Below the pieces are notes generated by a model that searched no databases, was not told the DNA's origin, and saw only the letters and a program-made list of their open reading frames with translations. A DNA stretch of 64,000 nucleotides from Pandoraea norimbergensis (GTDB lineage: Bacteria; Pseudomonadota; Gammaproteobacteria; Burkholderiales; Burkholderiaceae): positions 3,782,001 through 3,846,000 of the forward strand of contig NZ_CP013480.3 in assembly GCF_001465545.3 (NCBI RefSeq). Reading direction: 5' to 3'. The translations under genes were made by a program, and so were the position numbers. This document shows, in pieces, positions 9,694 to 20,045 of the stretch (positions within the stretch are counted from its first letter, which is position 1; each line of letters starts with the position of its first letter).

Positions 9694-10494
9694 TCAGCGC
9701 GGCAAACCCGCCTCGCAAATTGCCAGAAAATCGGCTGCCTTCAATGCCGCACCGCCGATCAGACCGCCATCGACGTCGGGCATCGCAAACAGTTCGGCCG
9801 CATTGTCCGGCTTCACACTACCGCCGTACAACACCGCCACGTCCTCGACTGCTGCGCCCTTCGCACGCAGCAGCGTGCGCAGATGTGCATGCACCGCCTG
9901 CGCCTCGGCCGACGTTGCCGTCTTGCCGGTGCCGATCGCCCAGACCGGCTCGTAGGCAACCACAATCGCCGTGGCTTGCTCGGCGCTCAGCGCCGCCAAC
10001 ACCGTCTCGAGCTGACGGGTCACCACAGCCTTCGTGTCACCGGCGTCGCGCTCAGCGAGCGTTTCGCCCACGCAGACGATCGGCGTCATGCCCGCGTCCA
10101 GCACGCGCAGCGTCTTGGCAGCAACGCCCGCATCGGTCTCGCCATGGTACTGGCGACGCTCCGAGTGCCCCACGATCACGAACTGTGCGCCGAACTCGGC
10201 AATCATCGGCGCGGCCACTTCACCCGTGAATGCGCCATTCACTTGTGCCGACACATCCTGCGCGCCATAACCCAGCGCCTGCCCCGAGAGGCGCGCCTGA
10301 CACTGCGCAAGATAGGGGAACGGCACGCACACCGCGGCGCTCACGCCCGATGCGCTCAATACCGGCGATGCCAGCAGACTGCCCAAAAGGGCCTCGTTGC
10401 CGGCCAGACTGCCGTGCAGTTTCCAGTTGCCCACGACGAGCTTGCCAGCCTTGCGGCTGATGGTGCGAGCCGAAGCTGCGATAGCAGATGTCAC
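9694..10494 (-). CDS. tpiA: triosephosphate isomerase
   Basis: 266 residues. It interconverts dihydroxyacetone phosphate and glyceraldehyde 3-phosphate in the cytoplasm. Active-site landmarks are NWKLHG (Asn23, Lys25), GHSERRQ with the electrophilic histidine, and [13 protein letters not shown] with the catalytic glutamate; the phosphate-binding GGSV is near the end. The start is GTG at 10494, preceded by a GGGGGAGAAGG ribosome-binding site. The N-terminus is about 17 residues longer than in E. coli. A good promoter lies upstream (10531-10560). Confidence 0.97.
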   Translation of the reverse strand: MTSAIAASARTISRKAGKLVVGNWKLHGSLAGNEALLGSLLASPVLSASGVSAAVCVPFPYLAQCQARLSGQALGYGAQDVSAQVNGAFTGEVAAPMIAEFGAQFVIVGHSERRQYHGETDAGVAAKTLRVLDAGMTPIVCVGETLAERDAGDTKAVVTRQLETVLAALSAEQATAIVVAYEPVWAIGTGKTATSAEAQAVHAHLRTLLRAKGAAVEDVAVLYGGSVKPDNAAELFAMPDVDGGLIGGAALKAADFLAICEAGLPR

Positions 10495-10530
10495 GCCTTC
10501 TCCCCCATGCTTATAGACGAAAAACCTCTC

Positions 10531-10560
10531 ATTCTAGTTCGTCTGGGCTATGGGGGTCAA
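10531..10560 (-). promoter_or_regulatory. sigma70 promoter of tpiA-secG
   Basis: On the minus strand TTGACC (10555-10560) and TAGAAT (10531-10536) are 18 bases apart, placing the transcript start about 30 bases before the GTG of tpiA. Consensus match only. Confidence 0.6.
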
Positions 10561-10637
10561 TTTCGCCGGACATCGGGCGAGAAAAACCGCATGAATTGAC
10601 GCTTTCACGCGAGATTTACCCGCCCCACCTGCCCGGC

Positions 10638-11642
10638 TTACCAGGTCAGTACGATCTTGCCGACGTGCGTGCTGGTTTCCATCAGGGCATGGGCCTTGTC
10701 AGCCTGTTCTGCCGGGAATGTCTGGTAAATGACCGGGCGAATCTTGCCCGCGGCGAACAGCGGCCAGACGTTGTCGTGCAATTTTTGGGCAATCGCGGCC
10801 TTGAAGGCCACCGAGCGCGGGCGCAGCGTCGAGCCGGTCACCGTCAGGCGGCGGCGCAGCAGTGCACCCATGTCGAGGGTGGCCTTGCTGCCGCCGAGCA
10901 GCGCGATGATCGCAATGCGGCCATCGAACGCGAGGGCCTGCACTTCACGCGGCAGATAATCGCCGCCCACCATGTCGAGCACCACGTCCACGCCACGATC
11001 TTGCGTGAGTTCTTTCGCGATGGCGACGAAGTCTTCCGTCTTGTAGTTGATGCCACGCTCGGCGCCGAGGGCTTCGCAGGCACGCGCCTTCTCATCGGAA
11101 CCCGCGGTTGCGAACACGCGGTGACCGAGCGCCACGGCCAACTGGATCGCCGTCACGCCAATGCCGCTGGTGCCGCCTTGCACGAGCAACGTCTCTTTCT
11201 CACCCGATTCGGTGTGACCGAGATGTGCGCGATCGAACACATTGCTCCACACGGTGAAGAACGTTTCCGGCAGCGACGCCGCTTCCACGTCGGAGAGACC
11301 GTCCGGTACCGGCAAACACTGGGCGAGCGGTGCCGTGCAGTACTCGGCGTATCCACCGCCTTGCACCAGTGCGCACACGCGCGAGCCGATCTTCAGGCCC
11401 CAGCGATTGTCTGCACCGTCCAGCGAGCCCTCGACAATTTCACCGGCCACTTCGAGCCCCGGCAAATCCGACGCGCCCGGCGGCACCGGATACTGGCCGA
11501 TACGTTGCAGCACGTCAGGACGATTCACGCCGGACGCCTTCACCTTGATGAGCACTTCGCCCGGCTTGAGCTCGGGTTTAGCGCGCTCGGTCAGCTTGAG
11601 CACTTCAGGTGCGCCGAATTGCGTGATCTCGATCGCTTTCAT
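10638..11642 (-). CDS. zinc-free NAD(P)H quinone oxidoreductase (MDR superfamily)
   Basis: 334 residues from the ATG at 11642, preceded by GAGGAC. It belongs to the quinone oxidoreductase/PIG3 branch of medium-chain dehydrogenases: an N-terminal GroES-like domain (GEVLIKVKASGVNRPDVLQR, then LPGLEVAGEI) and a Rossmann domain with GGTSGIGVTAIQLA. The zinc-ligand cysteines of alcohol dehydrogenases are absent. It likely reduces quinones or enones with NAD(P)H; the physiological substrate cannot be read from sequence. The frame continues 36 codons upstream, but that part has no ribosome-binding site. Confidence 0.9.
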   Translation of the reverse strand: MKAIEITQFGAPEVLKLTERAKPELKPGEVLIKVKASGVNRPDVLQRIGQYPVPPGASDLPGLEVAGEIVEGSLDGADNRWGLKIGSRVCALVQGGGYAEYCTAPLAQCLPVPDGLSDVEAASLPETFFTVWSNVFDRAHLGHTESGEKETLLVQGGTSGIGVTAIQLAVALGHRVFATAGSDEKARACEALGAERGINYKTEDFVAIAKELTQDRGVDVVLDMVGGDYLPREVQALAFDGRIAIIALLGGSKATLDMGALLRRRLTVTGSTLRPRSVAFKAAIAQKLHDNVWPLFAAGKIRPVIYQTFPAEQADKAHALMETSTHVGKIVLTW

Positions 11643-12079
11643 GTGTCTGTCCTCGTTAGGTATCTGGTACGGCAAGTGCGGCCGGCCTGATGGGTTTCGT
11701 CGTGACGGCAACAGCCCTCGACGCGTCTCGCAAGTGGGCGCCAACATCACGTTGCGCCCCGCGAGCCGTCACGAGCGGCCACGCACCATCGGTCAAATTT
11801 GTTTGAGCCGCCACCTTATCACCGACCGCGAATTCGCGTCGGCCCTCACGGTGTGCACAGCAGTATTCGAGACGAGGGATAAACGGAGAAAGGAAAGCAG
11901 TGGGAGGTGTGAGGCAGAGATACGGGAGAGATGCGACGCCGGACGAGCGCTGCGTGACTGGCGCGTCGTACCGCCATCATGAAGATCGCGTCCGACGCGC
12001 CGGGTTAGGTCCGAATGGCACGCTCGCGCACCGACATTGCATCGGCACACCGGCGCACTCCTTTTATTTCGAGAGACGC
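11643..12079. other. 437-base intergenic region, no gene seen
   Basis: It lies between the oxidoreductase start and the LuxR-type gene stop, both on the minus strand. Frames here are short, Arg/Ser/His-rich and lack ribosome-binding sites. The purine-rich stretch around 11875-11935 and the AT-richer piece TCAAATTTGTTTGA near 11793 may belong to the oxidoreductase promoter region. No clear terminator was found. Confidence 0.5.
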
Positions 12080-12451
12080 TCAGACAGCGCCTTCAGTACC
12101 CTCATCGACGAGCCCGTACCGCACGGCGTAGCCGATCAATTCCGCACAGTCCCCGAGCGCGAGCTTGTGCAGAATTTGCATGACATGCGACGTTACCGTT
12201 CGCTCACTCAGATGCAGCGCGTGAGCGACTTCATTGACGGCAAGGCCGTCGACCAACATGTGGAACACTTCGTTTTCACGAACGGACAGGCTCTCGTGTC
12301 TTGTCTCGTTCCCGGTGGCATCGGTATCGAGCCGCGCACGCGGTCTCCGATGCGATGTCCGCGGCGGTTCACGGCGCGACCCCGTTTCGCGCCACCCTGC
12401 GTCAGAAGCCGCCCGCGTGACTACCCGGCTTCGTCCGCCTTCGAGTTTCAT
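12080..12451 (-). CDS. LuxR-type HTH transcriptional regulator, DNA-binding domain only
   Basis: 123 residues. The C-terminal half (about 54-112) is a LuxR/GerE helix-turn-helix: LSVRENEVFHMLVDGLAV, then LHLSERTVTSHVMQILHKL. The N-terminal 50 residues are Arg-rich and without a receiver or ligand domain, so this is a stand-alone DNA-binding protein like the short orphan LuxR types. The ATG at 12451 was chosen because AGGAGG lies six bases upstream; a GTG at 12472 is less likely. Its target and signal are unknown. It lies next to a diguanylate cyclase gene, with a 284-base gap between them that holds no other gene. Confidence 0.82.
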   Translation of the reverse strand: MKLEGGRSRVVTRAASDAGWRETGSRREPPRTSHRRPRARLDTDATGNETRHESLSVRENEVFHMLVDGLAVNEVAHALHLSERTVTSHVMQILHKLALGDCAELIGYAVRYGLVDEGTEGAV

Positions 12452-12735
12452 GCTTGCCTCCTGGTCGATCACTTCCCCACGCCCGGACCGTCTGTCGCAG
12501 TCCGCTACAAACGGATGGCGTCACGTATTGTGCGTCAGACAATTTGTGTTCGTAACTACACGGAAGCTCATCGCCGAAGCGCTATCGATTGGCCGCGACT
12601 AACGCGCAACACAACAAGTCACAGAGATGACAAAGACGACTCGCGCAACCACTGGCACCCCCGGTGAGCACTGACTTACAACGAACGTCATGACAACAAT
12701 CTCCGTTGCCGCAAACTCACTAACGGTGCACCGCC

Positions 12736-14709
12736 TTAGACCGATCGCGCCGATGCACCAACACTGAACACGAAGCGGCCACGCCCGCCGTGCTTCGCGT
12801 CGTACAGCGCGCGGTCGGCGTCCTGGAACAGCATGTCCGGCGTCTTGTCTTCGCCACAAGCCACCATGGCCACGCCGATGCAAGCCCCCACTCCCACATC
12901 GCCCACCGAGAGCGCCATCGGGCGCGAGGCCACTTCGAGAATGGCCTTCGCGGCGCGCTCGACGTCCTTCACATCGTGGATGTCACGCATGATGAGCGCA
13001 AACTCGTCGCCACCGAAGCGCGCAATATCGTCGCTCTCGCGCACGCAAGCCACGAGTCGCTTGGCCAGACGTCGCAGCAATTCGTCACCCAGCGCGTGCC
13101 CCCAAGTGTCGTTGACCAGCTTGAACCGATCGAGATCGACGAACAACAGCGCTTGCGCCCCTGCCCCCTCACGCGCCCGGCGCACCGCCGCGGCCAGCGC
13201 CTGATCGAACCCCTTGCGATTGAGCAGTCCGGTCAAGTGATCGGTGTGCGACTCGCGACGCCAGCGGCGTTCGTTGGAACGCTCGATCGTGATATCGCGC
13301 ACGAAAACGTGCACGCCGACGAGCGCATCGTTGGCGGTCCATTCCGGCTGATAACTCACCTCGAAGCAGCGATACTCGTTGTTCTCACCGAAATCCCACA
13401 CGAACGTGGCGGCCTCGCCGGCATACGCGCGCGCAAGGTACGGCGCGAACTCGCGATAGAGCAACGCGCCGAGCAACTCCTGCGCCGTCGACCCGAGAAT
13501 TTGTTCGCGCGAGCGGCGCAGACGCACCTCACAGGCCCGGTTCACAAACGCGAAACGCTCCTCGCCATCGAGAAACGCCACCAGAAACGGCACCCGATCG
13601 GCGATTTCCTGCATGCGCCGCACATTGGCACGCGCCGCTTCGCGCGACGACTCCAGCGCATCGGTGCGATCGCCCAGACGCTCCATCATTTCGCGGAACG
13701 CATTCGCCAGTGCGCCGATCTCATCGGCACGCTGCACCGGCAACGACTGGATGGCGCGCAAATCGCTCGCGCTGCGCACTACCAGATCACGCAACGTGTC
13801 GAGCGGGCGCAGCATGCGGCGCGCCACCCACCACATGACGAACGCCGCGATGGCGATGGCCGCAATCGCGAGCATCACGACGCGACGCCGCACCCTCGCC
13901 AGCGGGTCGAAGGCTTCCGCCCCCGGCAGTACGGCGACCAGCGACCACCCGGTAGTCGACATCGCCGCGCGCGCCACCAGCGGGTGCATGTGCACGAGAT
14001 CGTTGGAACCGGCATCGCGCACACCGCACAGCGTCTGCTCGGGGCCGACGGCGGTGAGTATCTTGGTGACGTCGGCCTGAATGACATAGCGAGCTGGCGT
14101 TTCATTCGTGATCAGGCAATAGCGGCCGGAGTCACCGACCGCGTTGCTCGCCAGATCGACGATGAAGTTCTGTCGCAGCAAGTTGACCGCCCCGCCCACC
14201 ACGGCCGTGAGCCGCCCGTCGGCATCACGCACGGGCACGGCCAGCACAACGCCGGGCGAGCGCGTGATCTTGCCGGCAATCAAGCCCGAGATCGCCTGCG
14301 GCGCACCGCCGAGCAGCGCTTTGAAATAATCGCGATCGGCGACGTTGATGGGTGTCGCGGGGAAGGTCGAATCGTAGATCACGCGGCCATCGGGGGCCGC
14401 GACGAACAGGGTATTGAAAGTCTCGGGCATCGACACCGACGCGTTGGCGAACGCATCAAGCTGCGCGGGTGTCATCGCGTACGGATTGCCGAGGTGACGC
14501 GAGATGCGATGCAGCGCGAGATACTTCGCCCGAACCTTGTCGTCGAGCTGATCGGCCACGAGCTTGACCTGATTGTCGAGTTGGGACTGCAACGAGCTGC
14601 GCAGCTCTCCGTAGACGAAAAATTCAATACCGACGGCGACGCCGACGATCAATATCATCGAGACGAGCGCCGTCGTGGCCGCAACCCGTCCCTTCAACGT
14701 CTTCACCAT
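12736..14709 (-). CDS. membrane diguanylate cyclase with Cache, HAMP, PAS and GGDEF domains
   Basis: 657 residues from the ATG at 14709. It has a transmembrane helix at about 10-32, a periplasmic double-Cache sensor (about 40-270), a second helix (about 277-296), HAMP (about 297-350), PAS (about 370-475) and GGDEF (about 490-650). The active-site motif is intact as GGDEF at 566-570, and the product-inhibition site RESD (557-560) is exactly five residues before it. It should make cyclic di-GMP with feedback control; no EAL domain is present. The sensed ligand is unknown. The frame is open 100 codons further upstream, but those lack homology and overlap the mutS promoter region. Confidence 0.93.
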   Translation of the reverse strand: MVKTLKGRVAATTALVSMILIVGVAVGIEFFVYGELRSSLQSQLDNQVKLVADQLDDKVRAKYLALHRISRHLGNPYAMTPAQLDAFANASVSMPETFNTLFVAAPDGRVIYDSTFPATPINVADRDYFKALLGGAPQAISGLIAGKITRSPGVVLAVPVRDADGRLTAVVGGAVNLLRQNFIVDLASNAVGDSGRYCLITNETPARYVIQADVTKILTAVGPEQTLCGVRDAGSNDLVHMHPLVARAAMSTTGWSLVAVLPGAEAFDPLARVRRRVVMLAIAAIAIAAFVMWWVARRMLRPLDTLRDLVVRSASDLRAIQSLPVQRADEIGALANAFREMMERLGDRTDALESSREAARANVRRMQEIADRVPFLVAFLDGEERFAFVNRACEVRLRRSREQILGSTAQELLGALLYREFAPYLARAYAGEAATFVWDFGENNEYRCFEVSYQPEWTANDALVGVHVFVRDITIERSNERRWRRESHTDHLTGLLNRKGFDQALAAAVRRAREGAGAQALLFVDLDRFKLVNDTWGHALGDELLRRLAKRLVACVRESDDIARFGGDEFALIMRDIHDVKDVERAAKAILEVASRPMALSVGDVGVGACIGVAMVACGEDKTPDMLFQDADRALYDAKHGGRGRFVFSVGASARSV

Positions 14710-15044
14710 ACCGACCCGTGCGAGAGTAGCTAGTCTTGCTTCTTGTTTATTTTTGCGAGAGCTTACCACCCGAAACGGCACAGTTTTGGGAAACTTGAGC
14801 AAAATTCGCCGCCTTCGTGTAACAGTCTCATCGGCACCCAAAGTGGGCATCGAGACACAGTCCGTCACGAGCAGCACCGAACCCGTCGTAAAATTGCGCA
14901 TCCAACGCGCCAGATGGGTGGCGATATGAGGTGTTCCGGGCCCGGCCCAGCACGTCACATGACCGCACCCGATTGGCCACGTTAGAACGGCCACGTTAAC
15001 CAGCCCCACCCCGAATTCAGTCGCTTCGACCCGATTTTTCTTTC
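14710..15044. other. 335-base divergent intergenic region between the GGDEF gene and mutS
   Basis: It must hold both divergent promoters. A 10-base direct repeat, GGCCACGTTA, occurs at 14975-14984 and again at 14989-14998, 46-70 bases before the mutS ATG, and could be a regulator site. No further gene was seen. Confidence 0.5.
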
Positions 15045-17789
15045 ATGACGAGCACCCAAGCCCAAGCCACCCCAGCCCCCGCAGCCGCACCGATGACGCC
15101 GATGATGCAGCAGTACAGCCGCATCAAGGCCGATCATCCGAACATGCTCGTCTTCTATCGCATGGGCGATTTCTACGAGCTGTTTCACGACGATGCAGCG
15201 AAGGCGGCGCGCCTGCTCGATCTGACGCTGACCGCGCGCGGCCAGTCGGGCGGCCAGCCGATTCGCATGGCCGGTGTACCGCACCACGCTGTGGAGCAGT
15301 ACCTCGGCAAGCTGGTCAAGCTCGGCGAGTCGGTGGCCATCTGCGAACAGATCGGCGACCCGGCGACTTCCAAGGGCCCGGTGGAGCGCAAAGTCGTGCG
15401 CATTGTCACACCGGGCACGCTGACCGACGCCGCCCTGCTCAGCGACAAACTCGATCAGTACCTGCTGGCCGTACAACTGCCCCCGGCCGCCTCGCCGTCG
15501 GCCCGGCGCTCGGGCGAACGCCTTGCCGGTCTGGCGTGGCTGTCGCTCGCGAGTGGCGAACTGCGCCTGATGGAAGTGGCCGCCGACAAACTTGCACGCG
15601 AACTCGAACGCATTCGTCCGGCCGAGACACTCGTGCCCGATAGCGCACTGGAGGCCCTCGAAGGTCTCTCGCTCGGCACCACCACACGCGTGCCCGACTG
15701 GCATTTCGACACGGCCGCCGGTACGCAGCGACTGCGCGATCAACTGGGCGTGGCGAGCCTGACGGCCTTCGGCTGCGACGGCCTGAACCCGGCGCTTGGC
15801 GCTGCGGGGGCGTTGCTGCAATACGCAGCCGCAACGCAGGGTCAGTCGCTGCGCCATGTGCAAAATCTGAACGTAGAGCGAGAAGCGGCCTATATTGGGC
15901 TCGACGCCGCCACCCGCCGCAATCTCGAACTGACCGAGACCCTGCGCGGCACGGAATCGCCCACGCTGCTCTCGTTGCTCGACACCTGTGGCACCACGAT
16001 GGGCAGCCGCCTGATGCGTCACTGGCTGCATCACCCGATGCGCGATCAGCAAGTGCCGCAAGCGCGCCATCAGGCCATCGCCACGCTGCTCGAAGGCCCC
16101 GGCGCCTGGCGCGCACTGAGTGGAGAGTTGCGACACGTGGCCGACGTGGAGCGCATTACGGCACGTCTTGCGCTGCTCACCGCCCGCCCGCGCGATCTGT
16201 CGAGCCTGCGCGACGCCCTGCGCCGCCTGCCCGAACTGCACGTCACGTTGCGCGCCGTCGAAGCGGGCTCGCCGCTGCTTGCCCTGCTGCACGAAGACCT
16301 CGCCATTCCCGAGGCATCGCTCGCCTTGCTGACGAGCGCCATCGCGGAAGAACCCGCAGTCATGCTGCGCGACGGTGGCGTGATTGCGCGCGGCTACGAC
16401 GCCGATCTCGACGAACTGCGCGACATCTCGGAGAACTGCGGCCAGTTTCTGGTGGATCTCGAAGCGCGCGAGCGTGCCCGTACCGGCATCAACAATCTGC
16501 GCGTCGAGTTCAACAAGGTGCACGGCTTCTATATTGAAGTCACGCGCGGGCAGACCGACAAGGTGCCCGACGACTACCGCCGCCGCCAGACGCTCAAGAA
16601 CGCCGAGCGCTACATCACGCCGGAACTCAAGACCTTCGAAGACAAGGCGCTCTCCGCACAGGAGCGTTCGCTCGCCCGCGAGAAGGTGCTTTACGAAGCG
16701 CTGTTGCAGGAACTGCTGCCGCATATCGCCGAGTTCAAGCGCATTGCGCAGGCACTCGCGCAGCTTGACGTGCTTGCCGCCCTCGCCGAGCGTGCGGAAA
16801 CGCTGGGTTGGGTCAAGCCCGATCTGATCGCCGAGCGCGTGGTGGATATCCGTCAGGGCCGCCACCCGGTGGTCGAGCAACAGGTCGAGCGCTTCATCGC
16901 GAACGACTGCTCGCTGGGCGACCCGCGCCGCCTGCTGTTGATCACCGGCCCGAATATGGGCGGTAAATCGACGTTCATGCGCCAGACGGCGCTCATCGCC
17001 CTGCTCGCCTATGTGGGCTGCTACGTGCCGGCGGAATCCGTACGACTTGGGCCGCTCGATGCCATCTTCACGCGTATCGGCGCGTCGGACGACCTCGCGG
17101 GCGGGCGCTCCACGTTCATGGTGGAGATGACCGAATCGGCCGCGATTCTGCACACGGCCACCGATCAGAGTCTCGTGCTGATGGACGAAATCGGGCGCGG
17201 CACGTCGACATTCGACGGTCTCGCGCTCGCGTGGGCCATCGCACGTCATCTGCTTGGGCACAACCGCTCGTACACCCTCTTCGCCACGCACTACTTCGAG
17301 TTGACGCAACTGCCCGACGAATTCCCGCAATGCGCCAACGTGCATCTGTCGGCGGTGGAACACGGCGAAGGCATCGTGTTCCTGCACGCCGTGCAGGATG
17401 GCCCGGCCAGCCAGAGCTACGGGCTTCAGGTCGCACAACTCGCTGGCGTGCCGATGCCGGTGATTCGTGCCGCACGCAAGCATCTGGCACTGCTTGAACA
17501 ACAGGCGCTCGATCCCGCCGCACCGCAGCTCGACTTGTTCGCACCGCGCGCGGCGGTCAATCACGACAGCGATGACGTCGACGAGGGCGACGGCATCGAT
17601 GCGATCGACGGGATGGCCCCGGACGGGAGGGGCGCGGTTCAGCACGGTGGCGCGCCTGCGCTCGATCCGGCAGCCGAGGCCACGCTGGCACGACTGGCCG
17701 ACATCGACCCGGACGATCTGCGTCCTCGCGAAGCACTGGATCTGCTGTACGAACTGCGCGGCCTGCTGGCCGGTCGCACGTCGAACTGA
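15045..17789 (+). CDS. mutS: DNA mismatch repair protein MutS
   Basis: 914 residues, longer than the usual 850-880. It recognises mismatches and small loops and recruits MutL. The mismatch-wedging Phe-x-Glu motif is at 43-45 (GDFYELF). Walker A (GPNMGGKST) is at about 635-643, and Walker B/signature ([16 protein letters not shown]) near 710. The extra length is a low-complexity acidic linker (about 842-870, rich in Asp/Gly) just before the C-terminal segment that forms the tetramerisation region in E. coli. A secreted-protein gene follows after 17 bases. Confidence 0.97.
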   Translation: MTSTQAQATPAPAAAPMTPMMQQYSRIKADHPNMLVFYRMGDFYELFHDDAAKAARLLDLTLTARGQSGGQPIRMAGVPHHAVEQYLGKLVKLGESVAICEQIGDPATSKGPVERKVVRIVTPGTLTDAALLSDKLDQYLLAVQLPPAASPSARRSGERLAGLAWLSLASGELRLMEVAADKLARELERIRPAETLVPDSALEALEGLSLGTTTRVPDWHFDTAAGTQRLRDQLGVASLTAFGCDGLNPALGAAGALLQYAAATQGQSLRHVQNLNVEREAAYIGLDAATRRNLELTETLRGTESPTLLSLLDTCGTTMGSRLMRHWLHHPMRDQQVPQARHQAIATLLEGPGAWRALSGELRHVADVERITARLALLTARPRDLSSLRDALRRLPELHVTLRAVEAGSPLLALLHEDLAIPEASLALLTSAIAEEPAVMLRDGGVIARGYDADLDELRDISENCGQFLVDLEARERARTGINNLRVEFNKVHGFYIEVTRGQTDKVPDDYRRRQTLKNAERYITPELKTFEDKALSAQERSLAREKVLYEALLQELLPHIAEFKRIAQALAQLDVLAALAERAETLGWVKPDLIAERVVDIRQGRHPVVEQQVERFIANDCSLGDPRRLLLITGPNMGGKSTFMRQTALIALLAYVGCYVPAESVRLGPLDAIFTRIGASDDLAGGRSTFMVEMTESAAILHTATDQSLVLMDEIGRGTSTFDGLALAWAIARHLLGHNRSYTLFATHYFELTQLPDEFPQCANVHLSAVEHGEGIVFLHAVQDGPASQSYGLQVAQLAGVPMPVIRAARKHLALLEQQALDPAAPQLDLFAPRAAVNHDSDDVDEGDGIDAIDGMAPDGRGAVQHGGAPALDPAAEATLARLADIDPDDLRPREALDLLYELRGLLAGRTSN

Positions 17790-17806
17790 GGCTGCCACAC
17801 ATCGCC

Positions 17807-19198
17807 ATGCCGAGCCCTCGTCATCTGAGCGTCCTTCGCTTCGCAAGCTTCGGCAGTACCGGCCGGGCTTGCGTTGCACTGGCGATGCTCGCGCTCGTGA
17901 CGGGGCCGGCACCAACGACCGCAGCCACCTCGGAGAACGCCCCCAAGGCGACACAGAATAGCCGCGCGCATCCGGGCGCAAAGCCGCCCGCAAAAGCGCT
18001 CGCCAAAGCCGCGCCCAAGCTGCCGTCGTTCGAATTCGCGGTGCTAGGCAATACGCCGTTCGGCAACACTGAGGTGCCGGTCGTGCGCAGCGTGCTGGCC
18101 ACGATTGGCGACGGGCCGGCGGCATTCGTCGTGCATGCGGGCAACTTCAAGGGCCCGACCGAGTCCTGCCGCGACGAACTCATCACCGAGCGGATCGGCT
18201 TGCTCTCCAGCTCACCCAAGCCGCTCATCTACGTGCCGGGCGCGAACGATTGGGCCGACTGTCAGCGCGCCACCGACGGTAGCTACAACCCCATTGAGCG
18301 GCTCGATTTCCTGCGTGACCGGGCCTTTGGCAACGACGACGTGCTTGGACCGGGGCCGGTCGGACATGCGCAGTTCGATCTCACGCGCCAGAGCGATATG
18401 GCGCGCTTTCGGCAGTATCACGAGAACGTGCGGTGGTTTTATCGCGGCATCGTATTCGTCGGCCTGAATCTGCCCGGGAACAACAACAATTACCGCTCGG
18501 CCGGCGGGCGCAATGGTGAGTTCGAAGATCGGGTGATTGCGACGCGTGTCTGGTTGCAGCATGCGCTCGTGTATGCGCAGCAGAAGGACGCGCAAGGCAT
18601 GGTCATCGTCGTGCAGGCCGATCCGGAATTCGAACCGATGCGCGGCGGTGGCTTGCGCGGGATGTTCTCTGATCGCAACGAGCGGCGAGGTGTCGACGGG
18701 TACAAGGACTTCCGCGTGCAGTTGCAGAAGCTCGCGAGCCGGTTCAAGGCGCCGATTCTGCTCATCGACAGCGGCAAGACAATGCACATCACACAGCCGC
18801 TGCGCGACGTGCATGGCGCAGTCGTCAAATCGTTCACTCAGGTGAGCACATACGGCACGCCGACCGTGAACCGCTGGGTGCGCGTGCGCGTCGATCCGGG
18901 CACCGCGCAGGTGTTCAGCGTCGATGGCGTGATGCTGCCAGCGAACAGTGCTGCGGCAAGTGCGCAGAAAAACACTGGCCCGACGCCGCCGCGAGGGATT
19001 AACCCCTCCCCTGAGACGGGCACCGGCAGCGACGGAGCGGGGCCTTACGGACCGTATGGCGCCCCCTATTCCACGCTGTATCCCGCGTCTGGCGCAGCAA
19101 TCAATAGCTCAGACCCAAATCAGGGCGTCACACCGCTCGGACCGTCGCTGATGCCCAGCGATAGGCCCGCCACTCGCGCGCCGGCACGCGACGACTGA
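17807..19198 (+). CDS. secreted protein with degenerate metallophosphoesterase-like fold, function unknown
   Basis: 463 residues. A signal peptide (hydrophobic about 22-36, cut near TTAATS) is followed by a Lys/Ala/Pro linker. Residues about 73-370 then resemble the calcineurin-like phosphoesterase pattern: a first strand FEFAVLGNTPF, then VVHAGNFKG, then YVPGANDWADC, then MVIVVQADPE. The metal ligands are altered: no DxH in the first motif, AGN instead of GD, and GAND instead of GNHD or GNHE, so activity is doubtful. The C-terminal 80 residues are Gly/Pro/Tyr/Ser-rich (GPYGPYGAPY) and look disordered. It is probably co-transcribed with mutS, though a shared function is not obvious. Confidence 0.75.
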   Translation: MPSPRHLSVLRFASFGSTGRACVALAMLALVTGPAPTTAATSENAPKATQNSRAHPGAKPPAKALAKAAPKLPSFEFAVLGNTPFGNTEVPVVRSVLATIGDGPAAFVVHAGNFKGPTESCRDELITERIGLLSSSPKPLIYVPGANDWADCQRATDGSYNPIERLDFLRDRAFGNDDVLGPGPVGHAQFDLTRQSDMARFRQYHENVRWFYRGIVFVGLNLPGNNNNYRSAGGRNGEFEDRVIATRVWLQHALVYAQQKDAQGMVIVVQADPEFEPMRGGGLRGMFSDRNERRGVDGYKDFRVQLQKLASRFKAPILLIDSGKTMHITQPLRDVHGAVVKSFTQVSTYGTPTVNRWVRVRVDPGTAQVFSVDGVMLPANSAAASAQKNTGPTPPRGINPSPETGTGSDGAGPYGPYGAPYSTLYPASGAAINSSDPNQGVTPLGPSLMPSDRPATRAPARDD

Positions 19199-19243
19199 GT
19201 GGCTTCGAGCGGCAAGTCACTTTTCACGAACCGAAACGAAAAA

Positions 19244-19286
19244 CGCCGGACCCGGCGCACTGCTTCAGCAGTGCACCGGTCCGGCG
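19244..19286 (-). terminator. terminator after slyD, probably bidirectional
   Basis: A long hairpin: outer stem CGCCGGACC/GGTCCGGCG (9 bp, perfect) and inner stem GCACTGC/GCAGTGC with loop TTCA. On the minus strand it is followed by TTTTTCGTTT, so it ends slyD transcription. It also lies 46 bases after the convergent plus-strand gene. Confidence 0.8.
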
Positions 19287-19356
19287 AATTCGTTCTGGCG
19301 ACTCGCGCTCGTCGCCGCCCGGCACCCGTTGGCGGGGCGCGTGCGACGCAGCAAGC

Positions 19357-19884
19357 TTAATGAATCGTGGGGGCGTCGTCTTCGTCTTCGTCGACGATCT
19401 CGAGACCCGTTGCGCCGTGCGCATGCTGGTGCTCGATTTCTTCTTCCGTCGCGGGACGCACGTCCGTCACCTTCAGGTCGAAGCGCAGCGCCATGCCGGC
19501 CAGCGGGTGATTCCCGTCGAGCACGACCTTGTCGTCAGCCACATCGGTCACCGTGTAGATAAACGTGTCGCCTTCTTCGTCGCCGTCTTCCGGCGTGCCT
19601 TCGAACTGCATGCCGACTTCGAGCGGATCCGGGAAACGGCTGCGCTCTTCGACCTTGATCATCTCAGGATCGTAGTCGCCGAACGCGTCGGCCGGTTCCA
19701 GTTGCAGTTGCGTGGCGTAGCCGACGTCCTGACCATCGAGCGCTTCCTCGATTTTGGGGAACGTGCCATCATAGCCGCCGTGCAGGTAGACCATCGGCTC
19801 GGCGCCGCTTTCTTCAATCAGGTTGCCCTGAGCGTCCGACAACGAGTACGTCACCGACACGACAGTATTCTTTTCGATCTTCAT
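19357..19884 (-). CDS. slyD: FKBP-type peptidyl-prolyl isomerase, SlyD family
   Basis: 175 residues from the ATG at 19884. The SlyD architecture is visible: a split FKBP domain (VVSVTYSLSDAQGNLIEES; LHGGYDGTFPKIEEALDG) with the inserted chaperone flap in the middle (YATQLQLEPADAFGDYDPEM) and the return strand NHPLAGMALRFDLKV. It catalyses prolyl isomerisation and binds unfolded protein. The C-terminal tail is short and acidic (EDEDDA) with only a few histidines (EHQHAHG), so nickel storage as in E. coli SlyD should be weak. It ends in a strong terminator. Confidence 0.94.
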   Translation of the reverse strand: MKIEKNTVVSVTYSLSDAQGNLIEESGAEPMVYLHGGYDGTFPKIEEALDGQDVGYATQLQLEPADAFGDYDPEMIKVEERSRFPDPLEVGMQFEGTPEDGDEEGDTFIYTVTDVADDKVVLDGNHPLAGMALRFDLKVTDVRPATEEEIEHQHAHGATGLEIVDEDEDDAPTIH

Positions 19885-20045
19885 CAAACTCTCCGAAAAA
19901 CAGCCCGCATTATAGCGGACCTGCGTGAGCGCAACCTGATGGCGAGCCAATGACCGATCGATAAGGGTTTTGCGCCCCGCCGGCTGGGCACGAACACCGC
20001 ACATTGCGCCGACGGCCCCCGCCCCGACGCACCAACGACCTACGC

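Noticed and set aside
11793..12050. 85-residue minus-strand frame after the LuxR-type gene
   Set aside because: Arg/Ser-rich, no ribosome-binding site and no domain; likely chance.
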